The notes: generated by a model not told the origin, from the letters alone. A DNA stretch of 64,000 nucleotides from DATDAH01 sp963823495 (GCA_963823495.1 CAWGLV010000001.1:3658001-3722000); one strand, 5' to 3'. Counted from the first letter of the stretch, positions 33,953 through 43,360 are shown. Translations and numbers: made by a program.

Positions 33953-35371
33953 ATGGAACGTCTGTCGGGGATGGACGCCTCGTTCCTCTACACCGAGACC
34001 CCCACCGGCCACATGCACGTGACGGGGGTCATCGTCATCGACGCCGCGGACATGTCGGGTGGCTACCAGTTCGAGCGGATGGTCGACGTCATCCAGACGC
34101 GCCTCCATCGGATGCCGCCCTTCCGACGGCGGCTGGTCGAGGTCCCCCTCTCCTTCGACCACCCGGTGTGGATCGAGGATCCCGACTTCGACATCACCAA
34201 CCACATGCACCGGGTGAGCTGGCCCGCCCCGGGCCGTACCCAGGAGCTGGCTGCGCTCGTCGGGGACCTCATGTCCCGTCCCCTCGACCGCCATCGGCCC
34301 CTGTGGGAGATGTGGGTCGCCGAAGGGGGCGAGAAGGGCCGGGTCGCCCTCATCAGCAAGATCCACCACAGCGCCATCGACGGGGTCACCGGCGCCGACC
34401 TCATGAGCGAGCTCTTCGACCTCGAGCCCGGCGCCCCTCCTGTCGAGCCCCCGGAGGAGCCGTGGGCGCCCGAGCCGGTACCGACCGAGACCCAACTCCT
34501 GGTCGAGGCCGTCGCGGCCCGGATCCGTGACCCCTGGCGCGCCGTGCGCGCGGCCCGAAGGACGGTCAACTCACTGACGAACGTGGTCGGCACGGTGGTG
34601 AACCGGGGCGAACAGCGTTCGCCGGCGATGCCCTTCACCGGCCCTCGGACCGTCTTCACCGGCTCGCTCAGCCCCGACCGGGCGGTGGCCTTCGGGAAGG
34701 CCCCGCTCGAGGACCTGAAGGTGGTCAAGAACGTCTACGGCTGCAAGCTCAACGACGTCGTCCTGGCCACCTGCTCGATGGCCCTGCGGACCTACCACGA
34801 GAGCCACGGCGCGATCCCCGACAAGCCGCTGTTGATCATGTGCCCCGTCTCCACCCGCGTCGAAGGCGGCGAGGGCACCAACCAGGTCTCCTCGATGGCG
34901 GTGCGCCTGCCCGTGGACATGGCCGACCCGGTCGACCAGCTGCTGGAGATCTTCGAGGACACCAAGGTGGCCAAGGAGATGCAGAGCGCGCTCGGGGCCG
35001 AGATGTTGAGCGACATCACCCAGTTCGCGCCACCGGTGCTGTTCAACCAGGCGATGCGGCTCTACACCCGCAGCGGCCTCGCCGACCGCCATGCCCCCGT
35101 GCAGAACGGGGTGATCTCCAACGTCCCCGGTCCCCCCATCCCGATGTGGGTCGCCGGCGCACCGGTGATCGCGGTCTACCCGCTCGGTCCGCTGATCGAG
35201 GGAGCCGGGCTCAACATCACGGTGATCTCCAACATGGGCCGGATGGACATCGGCATCGTGGCCGACCGCGCGCAGGCCGCCGACATCTGGTGCCTGGCGC
35301 AGTACTGGGAGGACGCGGTGAAGGTGCTGCGGGAGCGGGCCGAGGCCGAGGCCGAAGAGGAGTCCGGGTGA
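33953..35371 (+). CDS. Wax ester synthase/diacylglycerol acyltransferase (WS/DGAT)
   Basis: 472 residues, the family's usual length. MERLSGMDASFLYTETPT is the typical start, HHSAIDG at 138-144 is the HHxxxDG active site, and the C-terminal VISNVPGPPIPMWVAGAP followed by GAGLNITVISN is the conserved second domain. The enzyme joins acyl-CoA to fatty alcohols or diacylglycerol, making storage wax esters or triacylglycerol at the membrane. GGAGGAG lies upstream of the ATG. It is probably in one unit with the serine hydrolase gene and converges on the amidohydrolase gene. Confidence 0.94.
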   Translation: MERLSGMDASFLYTETPTGHMHVTGVIVIDAADMSGGYQFERMVDVIQTRLHRMPPFRRRLVEVPLSFDHPVWIEDPDFDITNHMHRVSWPAPGRTQELAALVGDLMSRPLDRHRPLWEMWVAEGGEKGRVALISKIHHSAIDGVTGADLMSELFDLEPGAPPVEPPEEPWAPEPVPTETQLLVEAVAARIRDPWRAVRAARRTVNSLTNVVGTVVNRGEQRSPAMPFTGPRTVFTGSLSPDRAVAFGKAPLEDLKVVKNVYGCKLNDVVLATCSMALRTYHESHGAIPDKPLLIMCPVSTRVEGGEGTNQVSSMAVRLPVDMADPVDQLLEIFEDTKVAKEMQSALGAEMLSDITQFAPPVLFNQAMRLYTRSGLADRHAPVQNGVISNVPGPPIPMWVAGAPVIAVYPLGPLIEGAGLNITVISNMGRMDIGIVADRAQAADIWCLAQYWEDAVKVLRERAEAEAEEESG

Positions 35372-35395
35372 CCGGGGCCGAGAGCCCGGCGAGGG

Positions 35396-36616
35396 CTACT
35401 CGGTGAGGCCGAACCGCTGGAGGCCGTAGGCCTCGATGGCGTTGCCCCGCAGCACCGCGTCGCACTCCGCGGCGTCCATCCCGGCGGCCGCGAACAGGCT
35501 GTGGGCCACCTTCCGGGACTGGGGGAAGGTCCCGTCGGAGTGCGGGTAGTCCGTCTCGAACAGGATCTGGGAGAGCCCGATGTCGTGGCGGGCCTTCAGC
35601 CCGACGAGGTCGTCGAACACACAGCCGTACACGCGACCCTTCACCTGCTCGCTGGGCAGGACCGGTCCCCCGACCCCGCCGCGCCCGTCGGCCCACACCG
35701 CGTCCATGCGCTCGAGTTGGAACGGCATCCAGCCGACCTGGCTCTCGGCGTAGGCGATCTTGAGGTCGGGCTGGCGCTCGAGGGTGCCGGAGAACACCCA
35801 GTCGGCCAGTGACCCCTGGGCGTTCTGGGCGTAGAGGGACATCGAGGTGGCCAGGGGGGCGTCGGGCGAGGTGGTGGGCATCGACGACGACGAGCCGATG
35901 TGCATCGACACGGTGGTGTCGGTCTCGACACAGGCCGTCCACAGCCGGTCCCAGTCCCCGGTGTACATCGACGGAAGGCCCAGCTTGGCGGGGTTCTCGG
36001 TGAAGGCGATGGCGTGGCTGCCCTTGGCCGCGCAGCGCCGGACCTCCTCGGCGGCCAGCCCGGGGTCCCACAGGGGCACCAGGGTCAACGGGATGAGGCG
36101 GCCCACCGCGTCACCGGCGCACCACTCGTCGATCATCCAGTCGTTGTAGATGCGCAGGCAGGCGAGGGCGAGGTCCTTGTCGTCCCGCTCGAGGAAGCCC
36201 TGCCCGGCGAACCGGGGGAACACGTTGGGGTAGTTGATGGCGGCCTCGACGTGGTTCGCCGTCATGTCCTTGAGGCGCTCGGTCCGGTCCCAGGTGCCCG
36301 GGCGGAAGTCGTCGTACACGGCGGGGACGTTGCGCTGCTCGTCCCGGGGCATGCCCGCGGGGGCGTGGAGCAGGCCCGTGGGTACCACCAGGTCGTCGAA
36401 GAGCCAGAGGTCACACCACTGACCGTCGGGCTCGTTGCGGCTGAAGCCGTAGTGACCCCCGGTGAACTCCAGCCTGACCTTCTCGGTGACCACCCTGGGA
36501 CCCCGGTCGCGCTGGGACACGGGCAACTCGCGCTGCCACAGGTCCTTGGGCTCCATGACGTGGTCGTCGACGGAGATGATCGGTGGAAGGTCGGCTTCCT
36601 CGGGGGTGACGCCCAT
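35396..36616 (-). CDS. Amidohydrolase family protein (amidohydro_2 / ACMSD-like)
   Basis: 406 residues from ATG 36616. IISVDDHVMEPKDLW at the N-terminus, TTVSMHIGSSS in the middle and ILFETDYPHSDGTFPQS near the C-terminus (metal Asp followed by His) are the hallmarks of the large actinobacterial amidohydrolase_2 subfamily. A longer frame upstream was rejected because it would run into the divergent antiporter's leader. Unlike the gene at 720, this copy keeps the final Asp motif and is likely active as a metal-dependent hydrolase or decarboxylase. It stands alone between convergent and divergent neighbours. Confidence 0.92.
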   Translation of the reverse strand: MGVTPEEADLPPIISVDDHVMEPKDLWQRELPVSQRDRGPRVVTEKVRLEFTGGHYGFSRNEPDGQWCDLWLFDDLVVPTGLLHAPAGMPRDEQRNVPAVYDDFRPGTWDRTERLKDMTANHVEAAINYPNVFPRFAGQGFLERDDKDLALACLRIYNDWMIDEWCAGDAVGRLIPLTLVPLWDPGLAAEEVRRCAAKGSHAIAFTENPAKLGLPSMYTGDWDRLWTACVETDTTVSMHIGSSSSMPTTSPDAPLATSMSLYAQNAQGSLADWVFSGTLERQPDLKIAYAESQVGWMPFQLERMDAVWADGRGGVGGPVLPSEQVKGRVYGCVFDDLVGLKARHDIGLSQILFETDYPHSDGTFPQSRKVAHSLFAAAGMDAAECDAVLRGNAIEAYGLQRFGLTE

Positions 36617-36716
36617 GATCAGGAGTCTGCCCCGTCCACTGCCGGACCGGCACACCGGCGTCCCGCCTGTCCTATCGTCGAGCCGGCAGGGCGGCCGGAG
36701 ACCGGGAGGCAACGGC

Positions 36717-38000
36717 ATGGGTGAGTGGGACCTGGTCGTGGCCGCGGCGCTCGTCCTCGGCTACGCGGCCGTGGCCCGACGCCTGTCGGGGACGATGGTG
36801 ACCGCGGCAATCGTCTTCACCACCGCGGGCTTGTTGGCCGGCGACGACGGCCTGGGGTGGTTCCAGGCCCAGATCACCAGCTCCCAGCTCAACGTGTTGA
36901 CCACCAGCACGCTCACCGTCGTCCTGTTCGCGGACGCCTCCCGCATCGATCTCCGGGCCCTGCGCCACGAGTACGCCGTTCCGACCCGACTGCTCGGGAT
37001 CGGCCTGCCGTTGACGATCCTGGCCGGGACCGGCGTGGGCCTGGTGGTGCTCGACGGCTTCGACCTCTGGCCGGCGGCCCTGCTCGCCGCCATCCTGGCC
37101 CCGACCGACGCCGCCCTGGGCCAGGCCACGGTCAGCGACCCGCGGGTCCCCTCCCGAGTCCGCCAGGGGCTGAACATCGAGAGCGGGCTCAACGACGGCC
37201 TGTGCGTCCCCCTCGTGGCCATCTTCCTCGCCCTCTCGGAGGCCGAGGAGGGGGTCAGCGGACGGTCGGCGGCCATCGTCGTCGCCGAGGAGATCGGCTT
37301 CGGCCTCATCGGCGGCCTTGCCGCCGGGGTCGTGGGCGCCCTCGTGCTCGACCAGGCCCGCCGCCGGGACTGGGTCGACGGCCCGGGGCGCCAGGTCCTC
37401 CTCCTGGCGGTGCCCGCCCTGGCCTTCGGCCTGGCCGATGCGCTCGGGGGCAGTGGCTTCATCGCCGCGTTCGTGGCGGGCATCGTGTTCGGCCGGACGG
37501 CGCGCACCCATGTGCCCGAGCCCCACCTCGTCGAGCAGATCGGCGCCGTCCTCACGATGGTGACCTTCCTGGCCTTCGCCGCCACCGCGCTCGGTCCCGC
37601 CCTGGGGGAGCTCGACGTCCGGGTCGTGCTGTACGCCCTGCTGAGCCTCACCGTCGTGCGCATGGTGCCGGTGGCCATCGCGCTGGCGGGTACGGGGGCG
37701 CGACACCCCACCGTCGCGTTCGCCGGCTGGTTCGGCCCCCGCGGCCTGGCCTCGATCGTGTTCGGCCTGGAGCTGCTGGACGAGCCGGGCATGACCGACA
37801 CCGGGGCGATCGTGACCGTCGTCGCGGTGACGGTGGCCTTCAGCGTGTACCTCCACGGCCTGAGCGCTGGACCATGGACCGCGGCCTACGGGCGCTGGTA
37901 CACCGAGCACCGCCGGACCCACGACCTCATGGAGAGCCGCCCCGCGCCCCACCAACGGACCCGTCTCGGACGGGCGGCCGTCGACGGCGACCCACCCTGA
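36717..38000 (+). CDS. Cation/proton antiporter (CPA1/NhaP-like)
   Basis: 427 residues with about 12 membrane segments. LAPTDAALGQATVSDPRVP carries the conserved Asp of the ion site, LNIESGLNDGLCVPLVAIFL the N-E-S-G-L-N-D motif of NhaP and Nha/Kef relatives, and WFGPRGLASIVFGLEL the GPRG motif. It should exchange Na+ or K+ for H+ at the plasma membrane. GGGAGG lies upstream of the ATG. A short hydrophilic tail follows the last helix; there is no TrkA-type regulatory domain. Confidence 0.92.
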   Translation: MGEWDLVVAAALVLGYAAVARRLSGTMVTAAIVFTTAGLLAGDDGLGWFQAQITSSQLNVLTTSTLTVVLFADASRIDLRALRHEYAVPTRLLGIGLPLTILAGTGVGLVVLDGFDLWPAALLAAILAPTDAALGQATVSDPRVPSRVRQGLNIESGLNDGLCVPLVAIFLALSEAEEGVSGRSAAIVVAEEIGFGLIGGLAAGVVGALVLDQARRRDWVDGPGRQVLLLAVPALAFGLADALGGSGFIAAFVAGIVFGRTARTHVPEPHLVEQIGAVLTMVTFLAFAATALGPALGELDVRVVLYALLSLTVVRMVPVAIALAGTGARHPTVAFAGWFGPRGLASIVFGLELLDEPGMTDTGAIVTVVAVTVAFSVYLHGLSAGPWTAAYGRWYTEHRRTHDLMESRPAPHQRTRLGRAAVDGDPP

Positions 38001-38033
38001 TCCGTCGCCCGGACGGGTGTTGACCGCCACGAC

Positions 38034-38039
38034 TACCGT
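38034..38039 (+). promoter_or_regulatory. -10 box, probable leaderless promoter of the BNR-propeller/MoaD-like pair
   Basis: TACCGT lies seven bases before GTG 38047. It helps choose the GTG start over the in-frame start at 38017, which would add ten residues unlike the family's N-terminus. Confidence 0.5.
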
Positions 38040-38046
38040 CGCGTCG

Positions 38047-39171
38047 GTGACCGAACCCCTCGCCCTCTTCCTCGGCACCCGAAAGGGGGCCTGGATCCTC
38101 ACCGCCGACCAGGACCGCCGTTCCTGGGCCGTCGACGGCCCGCACTTCCTGGGTCACATCGTCCAGCACGCCCTCCTCGACCCCCGGGACGGACGGACGC
38201 TCCTGCTGGCCGCCGGCACCGGCCACCTCGGCCCGACCCTGTTCCGGACCACCGACTTCGGCGCGACGTGGTCCGAGGCCTCGCGGCCACCGGCGTTCCA
38301 TTCCGGCGAGCGCCTGGAACGCAGCCTGCGCAAGGTGTTCTGGCTGACCCCCGGCCACGCCGACCAGCCTGGGGTCTGGTACGCCGGCGGCTCCCCGCAG
38401 GGCCTGTTCCGCAGCGAGGACGGGGGCGACACCTGGGCCCCGGTGGACGGCTGGAACGACCATCCGCGGTGGGAGACCTGGTCAGAGCACCCCGAGGAGA
38501 ACACGCCGGACGGCTCGATGCTGCACTCGGTGATCGTCGACCCCCGCGACGCCGACCACCTCTACCTCGGGCTCTCCGCCGGTGGGGTGTTCGAGAGCAC
38601 CGACGGCGGCTCGGACTGGCGGCCCCTCAACGAGAACGTGGCGGCGGTCTTCCTGCCCGAGCCCGACGCCGACTACGGCCATGACCCGCACTGCGTGCGG
38701 CTCCACCCGGCGGATCCGGACCGGCTCTACCAGCAGAACCACTGCGGGATCTACCGCCTCGACCGCCCAGCGACCCGCTGGGAGCGGATCGGGGACCAGA
38801 TGCCCCGTGGGGTCGGCGACATCGGCTTTCCCGTCGAGTTGCACCCCCGCGACCCCGACACCGCCTGGGTCTTCCCGATGGACGGCACCGACGTGTGGCC
38901 CCGCACCAGCCCGGACGGCCGGCCCGCCGCCTACGTGACCCGGGACGCCGGCGCCACCTGGGCCCGACAGGACGGCGGCCTGCCCGACGCCGGTTGGTTC
39001 ACCGTCAAGCGCCAGGCGATGACCACCGACGACGCCGATCCGGTCGGGGTCTACTTCGGCACGACCAGTGGTGAGGTCTGGGCGAGCACCGACGAGGGCG
39101 ACTCCTGGGCCCCGATACTCCAGCACCTCCCCGAGATCTACAGCGTCGAGTGCGGCCGACCCGTGCGTTGA
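38047..39171 (+). CDS. BNR/sialidase-like beta-propeller protein
   Basis: 374 residues from GTG 38047. Repeated Asp-box motifs are spaced through the chain: TTDFGATWSE, SEDGGDTWAP, STDGGSDWRP, TRDAGATWAR and STDEGDSWAP, each at a blade edge of a six- or seven-bladed propeller. There is no signal peptide, so it is probably cytosolic and not a secreted sialidase. The stop shares one base with the ATG of the MoaD-like gene (TGATG), tying the two together. The function is unknown; relatives are annotated only as glycosyl hydrolase-like. Confidence 0.9.
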   Translation: MTEPLALFLGTRKGAWILTADQDRRSWAVDGPHFLGHIVQHALLDPRDGRTLLLAAGTGHLGPTLFRTTDFGATWSEASRPPAFHSGERLERSLRKVFWLTPGHADQPGVWYAGGSPQGLFRSEDGGDTWAPVDGWNDHPRWETWSEHPEENTPDGSMLHSVIVDPRDADHLYLGLSAGGVFESTDGGSDWRPLNENVAAVFLPEPDADYGHDPHCVRLHPADPDRLYQQNHCGIYRLDRPATRWERIGDQMPRGVGDIGFPVELHPRDPDTAWVFPMDGTDVWPRTSPDGRPAAYVTRDAGATWARQDGGLPDAGWFTVKRQAMTTDDADPVGVYFGTTSGEVWASTDEGDSWAPILQHLPEIYSVECGRPVR

Positions 39172-39431
39172 TGCGGGTCCGCATACCGACGCCCCTTCGC
39201 TCCTACACCGGTGACCGCGCTGCGGTCGAGGCCGCCGGGGGCACCGTCGACGAGCTGCTCCTGGACCTCGACCGCCAGTTCCCGGGCCTCCGTTTCCGGG
39301 TGGTGGACGAACAGCACCGACTCCGACCGCACATGAAGGTCTTCGTGGACCAGGACTCGGTCCGGGATCTGACCACGGCGGTCACCGACGCCGACGAGGT
39401 CACCCTCATGCAGGCCCTCTCGGGGGGCTGA
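39171..39431 (+). CDS. MoaD/ThiS-like ubiquitin-fold protein ending in Gly-Gly
   Basis: 86 residues from ATG 39171, whose A is the last base of the upstream stop. The chain has the beta-grasp pattern of sulfur carriers (MRVRIPTPLRSYTG, GTVDELLLDLDRQFPGL, MKVFVDQDSVRDL, TDADEVTLMQALSGG) and ends LSGG, the C-terminal di-glycine that E1-like enzymes (MoeB, ThiF) adenylate and thiolate. No molybdopterin or thiamine gene is near, nor an E1-like gene. It may be a sulfur carrier or a protein modifier working with the propeller protein. Confidence 0.85.
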   Translation: MRVRIPTPLRSYTGDRAAVEAAGGTVDELLLDLDRQFPGLRFRVVDEQHRLRPHMKVFVDQDSVRDLTTAVTDADEVTLMQALSGG

Positions 39432-39505
39432 TCGGCACCACGCCCGGCCCGCCGACGAGGGGCGAGACCGCGGAGGCCGGCCGGCCCCCTAGCGTTCGTC
39501 GGGCC

Positions 39506-41575
39506 GTGCCGACCGACTCACCGCCGCGCCACCGGGGACGCGGCTTCCTCGAGCTGCTGGGCCTCAGTGGCATGGTCATCGCCCAGCCGGTCCTCTCGGT
39601 CTTCGGCACGGCACCGGACTACTTCGTCTTCGAGGGTGCCCGGCGGGCCGACATCATCGTCTTCGCCGTCGTCGTCGGCCTCGCCCCGGCTGCGGTGCTG
39701 TGGGCCCTGGTCCAGCTCGTGGCGTGGGGCAACCCGCGGCGGGGCCTGGTCGCCCAGCGGGCCGCCGTGGGCCTGCTGATCGGCCTCCTCGCGCTGCAGG
39801 TGGCCACGGGGTACGACGCGGCCCTGCCCCTCGGCCTGCTCCTGGCCCTGGGGCTCGGCGCCGCCGCCGCATGGGCCCATCGACGCTGGTCGGGGGTCCG
39901 GCTCTGGGCCGCCTTGCTGGCCCCCGCTCCCGTGCTCTTCCTCACCCTGTTCCTCGTCAGCTCGCCCGTGAGCGGTCTGGTGCGGGACGGCGGTGTGGAT
40001 CCCGTGGAGCTCGGTGCCTTCGGCTCCGGGGCCCCTCCGCCGGTCGTCATGATCGTCTTCGACGAGTGGCCGTTGGCATCCGTCATGCGCCGGGACGGCA
40101 CGATCGACGCCCTGCTCTACCCGAACGTGGCCGCCCTCGCCGACGACGCCACGTGGTACCGCGACACGACCACCGTGGCGAACCTCACCAACTTCGCCGT
40201 CCCCTCACTCCTGACGGGCAACCGACCCGTCGAGGGGGAGACCGCGGACGCCTCGACCCACCCCGAGAACCTCTTCACCCTGCTCGGTGGGACCTACCGA
40301 CTGGACGTGACGGAGCGGATCACCCGCCTGTGCCCTCCCTCGCTCTGCACCGGTTCCCGTGGCGTCCAGCAGCCGGGGGGCGGGGGCACGGTGACCGACC
40401 TGTTGACCGAGGCCTGGGGCGTGTTCATCGACCGGCTGACCCCGGCAGAGCGGGACCGACCCGTCACCGATGTGTTCGTCGAGCCCGACGCGGCCGTCGA
40501 CCAGGCCCGCGACGACCGCCAGGGTCAGGTGCTGGATGACCTGTTCGATCCCCGCCCGGCCACCCTCGACCGCTTCCTCAGGGGAATCCGGCGAGACGAG
40601 GAACCGACGCTGCACTTCCTCCACCTGCTCGAGCCACACACGCCGTACCGACATCTTCCCGACGGGCACCGCTACGGCGCCGACCCCGGCCTGCGTCAGA
40701 TCTCCGCCCGCGAGGACGGCGAGCCGGACGCCGACCGACGGTCCGACGCCGTTCCTCCCGCCCTCTGGGACCGCCAGCGCCTCCAGCTCGAGGTCACCCA
40801 CGTCGACCGCCTCATCGGCGACGTGCTGGAACGGCTCCGGGACCAGGACCTCTACGACGAGGCCTTGGTCGTCGTGACCTCGGACCACGGCCTCGCCTTC
40901 CGGCCCGGCGGGCCGGTTCGGGGGCTGGGGATCGAACCCGTCGACGCCGCCGCGCAACCCGAGCTGCTCTGGGTGCCGCTCTTCGTCAAGGCCCCCGGAC
41001 AGGTCCGAGGCACGGTCCGCGACGAGCCGGCCGAGACCATCGACGTGCTCCCCACGATCGCCGAGCGACTCGCCATCGACCTGCCCTGGGCCGTGGACGG
41101 GCTGGCCCTCGACGGGACCACGCCCGCCGACCGCGTGCGGCGGTTCGTGCACGTGCAGGGCTCCTCGTTCGCCACCTTCCACCTCGACCCACCCGTCGCC
41201 CCCGACGCCGACCTCGACGACGTCCTGGCCCGCGGTGTCGACTCGGTCCTGCCCGGACGAGGCCCGGACCGGTGGTGGACCGTCGGCCCCGAACCGGGCC
41301 GGGTCGGGCATCCGGCGTTCGGACCGGAGCTGCCCGTCGCCATCGACGGCTTCGGCGCGTTCCTCGACGTCGACCGGGCCGATCCCGTGATCCCCGCGGT
41401 CGTGTCCGGCCGGGTCGGGGACGGCACCGAGCGGGTGGTCGTGGCCGTCAACGGCACGATCGCGGCCGTCGTCGACACGTTCACCGACGCGGACGGCCCC
41501 GGTCGGTTCGCGGCCATGGTCTCACCCGAGTGGCTCGTGGATGGCGTCAACGAGGTCACGATCCACCCGGCCTGA
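39506..41575 (+). CDS. Membrane-anchored sulfatase-family protein
   Basis: 689 residues from GTG 39506. Four to five N-terminal membrane helices (to about 160) precede an alkaline-phosphatase-fold domain: VVMIVFDEWPLASV binds metal, NLTNFAVPSLLTGNRPV holds the position of the nucleophile (Thr-type, not the Cys/Ser-x-Pro-x-Arg of true sulfatases), LHFLHLLEPHTPYRHLP and VVVTSDHGLAF complete the site. The layout resembles LtaS or phosphoethanolamine-transferase relatives and suggests modification of a surface polymer or lipid. A TAGCGT box ten bases upstream may be its promoter. Confidence 0.88.
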   Translation: MPTDSPPRHRGRGFLELLGLSGMVIAQPVLSVFGTAPDYFVFEGARRADIIVFAVVVGLAPAAVLWALVQLVAWGNPRRGLVAQRAAVGLLIGLLALQVATGYDAALPLGLLLALGLGAAAAWAHRRWSGVRLWAALLAPAPVLFLTLFLVSSPVSGLVRDGGVDPVELGAFGSGAPPPVVMIVFDEWPLASVMRRDGTIDALLYPNVAALADDATWYRDTTTVANLTNFAVPSLLTGNRPVEGETADASTHPENLFTLLGGTYRLDVTERITRLCPPSLCTGSRGVQQPGGGGTVTDLLTEAWGVFIDRLTPAERDRPVTDVFVEPDAAVDQARDDRQGQVLDDLFDPRPATLDRFLRGIRRDEEPTLHFLHLLEPHTPYRHLPDGHRYGADPGLRQISAREDGEPDADRRSDAVPPALWDRQRLQLEVTHVDRLIGDVLERLRDQDLYDEALVVVTSDHGLAFRPGGPVRGLGIEPVDAAAQPELLWVPLFVKAPGQVRGTVRDEPAETIDVLPTIAERLAIDLPWAVDGLALDGTTPADRVRRFVHVQGSSFATFHLDPPVAPDADLDDVLARGVDSVLPGRGPDRWWTVGPEPGRVGHPAFGPELPVAIDGFGAFLDVDRADPVIPAVVSGRVGDGTERVVVAVNGTIAAVVDTFTDADGPGRFAAMVSPEWLVDGVNEVTIHPA

Positions 41576-41581
41576 GCGGCC

Positions 41582-43150
41582 TCAGCCGACGAGATCGCGG
41601 GCCCACCGGTAGTCCGGCTTTCCCGCCGGCGAGCGGACCACGGCATCGACGAAGTCCACCGTCTTGGGGACCTTGTAGCCCGCCAGGTGGCCGCGGCAGT
41701 GCGCGATCAGGTCATCACCCGAGGGGTCCGTGCCCGGCGCGGCCTGCACGACGGCCGCCACCCGCTCCCCCCACCGATCGTCGGGCACCCCGACGACCAG
41801 GACGTCGTAGACGTCGGCCCGGGCCCGGAGCACCGACTCGACCTCCTCGGCGAAGACCTTCTCGCCACCGGTGTTGATGCACCCCGATCCCCGGCCCAGC
41901 AGGTTGATCGTCCCGTCGTCGGCGACGGTGGCCATGTCACCGGTGATGACCCAACGCCTGCCGTCATGCTCGACGAAGGTGGCCGCGGTCTTCTCGGGGT
42001 CCCGGTGGTAGCGCAAGGGGATGTGGCCGGTGCGGGCCACGCGGCCGATGGCCTCGGTGCCCGGAGCGACCGGCCGGAGGCCCTCGTCGAGGACGACCGT
42101 CGTGTCATCCATCGGCGCGAAGGCCGCCCGGGCGTCGGAGCCGGCCGCCATGCTGGCCGTGCCCTGGGCGCCGGTCTCCGAGGAGCCGAACCCGTCGGCC
42201 AGGAAGATGTCGGGCAGGACGGTCTGGATCCTCTGCCGAAGCGCGGGACTGAGTGGGGCACCCCCCGAGCCGATCGAGAACAGGGTGGGGACCTCGTAGC
42301 CGCCCACCTCGTCCCAGGCGTCGAGCAACGGTCGGGCGACGGCGTCACCGACGATGGTGATGAGGTTCACGTCTTCGGCGGCGATCGTCCGCCAGACCTC
42401 GTGGGGGTCGAGCGACCCGGGCAGGAGCACGACCGTGCCCCCGCAGAACAGCCACGAGAGGCTCGTCCACTGACCGGCGGCGTGCATGAGCGGGGCGACC
42501 GGGAGGAACACCGCCGCGGTGTCCGCGGGCTGGATGCGCTCGACGATCTGTTCCGGCGCGGCGATCGCCCCCTCGATGCGCATCGGGTCGCCCCCGCCGA
42601 TGCACGCGTGGAAGGCGTCCTCCTGACGCCACACGACACCCTTGGGCAGGCCGGTGGTGCCACCCGTGTACAGGATGTAGAGGTCGTCGCCGCTGCGCTC
42701 CTCGAAGGCGAGGTCGGGGTCGGCGGCGACCAGGGCGGCCTCGTAGTCCTCGCCGGTGGCCAGCTCGATGGTCAGACCCGGCAACCGCTCGCGGATCGCG
42801 GCCATTCGGGGGGCGAACCCCGCGTCGTGCACGACTGCGGTCACCCCGGCGTCGGCGAACAGGTAGGCCAGCTCGTCCTCGACGTAGCGGTAGTTCACGT
42901 TGATGGGGACCGCCCGCAGCTTGTAGGCCGCCAGCATCGTCTCCAGGTACTCCGTGCCGTTGGTGAGGTAGACGCCGACGTGGTCCCCGGCGGTCACCCC
43001 GTTCCTGCGCAGGTGGTCCGCCAGCCGATTGGCCCGCTCGTCCACCTCCGCGTAGGAGAGGCGCCGGTCCCCGCAGACGATCGCCTCCCGGTCGGGCACC
43101 TGCTGGGCCACCAGCTCCCACAGGTCGGCGAAGGCGAACGACCGCGTCAT
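41582..43150 (-). CDS. Acyl-CoA synthetase (AMP-binding; FadD19-like)
   Basis: 522 residues. P-loop YTGGTTGLPKG at 161-171 followed by VVWRQEDAF, GDMATVADDG, GRGSGCINTGGEKVFAEEVE, and the C-terminal catalytic lysine in PAGKPDYRW (K511). It is a clear paralogue of the enzyme at 4831, sharing the NVNYRYVEDELAYLF segment. It activates a carboxylic acid as its CoA thioester; the substrate is unknown. A TACGGT box lies seven bases before the ATG, implying a leaderless transcript separate from the gene upstream, from which it is divided by a strong hairpin. Confidence 0.93.
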   Translation of the reverse strand: MTRSFAFADLWELVAQQVPDREAIVCGDRRLSYAEVDERANRLADHLRRNGVTAGDHVGVYLTNGTEYLETMLAAYKLRAVPINVNYRYVEDELAYLFADAGVTAVVHDAGFAPRMAAIRERLPGLTIELATGEDYEAALVAADPDLAFEERSGDDLYILYTGGTTGLPKGVVWRQEDAFHACIGGGDPMRIEGAIAAPEQIVERIQPADTAAVFLPVAPLMHAAGQWTSLSWLFCGGTVVLLPGSLDPHEVWRTIAAEDVNLITIVGDAVARPLLDAWDEVGGYEVPTLFSIGSGGAPLSPALRQRIQTVLPDIFLADGFGSSETGAQGTASMAAGSDARAAFAPMDDTTVVLDEGLRPVAPGTEAIGRVARTGHIPLRYHRDPEKTAATFVEHDGRRWVITGDMATVADDGTINLLGRGSGCINTGGEKVFAEEVESVLRARADVYDVLVVGVPDDRWGERVAAVVQAAPGTDPSGDDLIAHCRGHLAGYKVPKTVDFVDAVVRSPAGKPDYRWARDLVG

Positions 43151-43157
43151 GCCGCCG

Positions 43158-43163
43158 ACCGTA
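43158..43163 (-). promoter_or_regulatory. -10 box, probable leaderless promoter of the acyl-CoA synthetase gene
   Basis: On the minus strand TACGGT stands seven bases before the ATG at 43150, with no ribosome-binding site between. It is downstream of the hairpin at 43294, so this gene has its own promoter. Confidence 0.5.
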
Positions 43164-43293
43164 GTGGCCGGGTCGGGGGCGACGACGGGCAGCGGTCGCG
43201 CCTCGGCTCATCGGGGGCTGGTGCGTGCTCGGGCAGGGGAAGCCCACGCAACCACGGTGGCCGCAGGGCGTCGACCTGAGCCGCTGGGGCCCG

Positions 43294-43336
43294 TTGGAGG
43301 CAATAGGGGGCGGATTCCGCCCCCTATTGCCTCCAA
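43294..43336. terminator. Hairpin with a perfect 20-bp stem and 3-base loop
   Basis: Arms 43294-43313 (starting TTGGAGGCAATAGGG) and 43317-43336 are exact complements around ATT. It lies 25 bases after the stop of the TPP-like gene and upstream of the next gene's promoter, so the natural reading is a terminator for minus-strand transcription. It lacks a U-run, but the stem is unusually long and perfect, and it also reads the same from the other strand. Confidence 0.55.
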
Positions 43337-43360
43337 TCGCGACGCCGCCGACCGCCGGAG

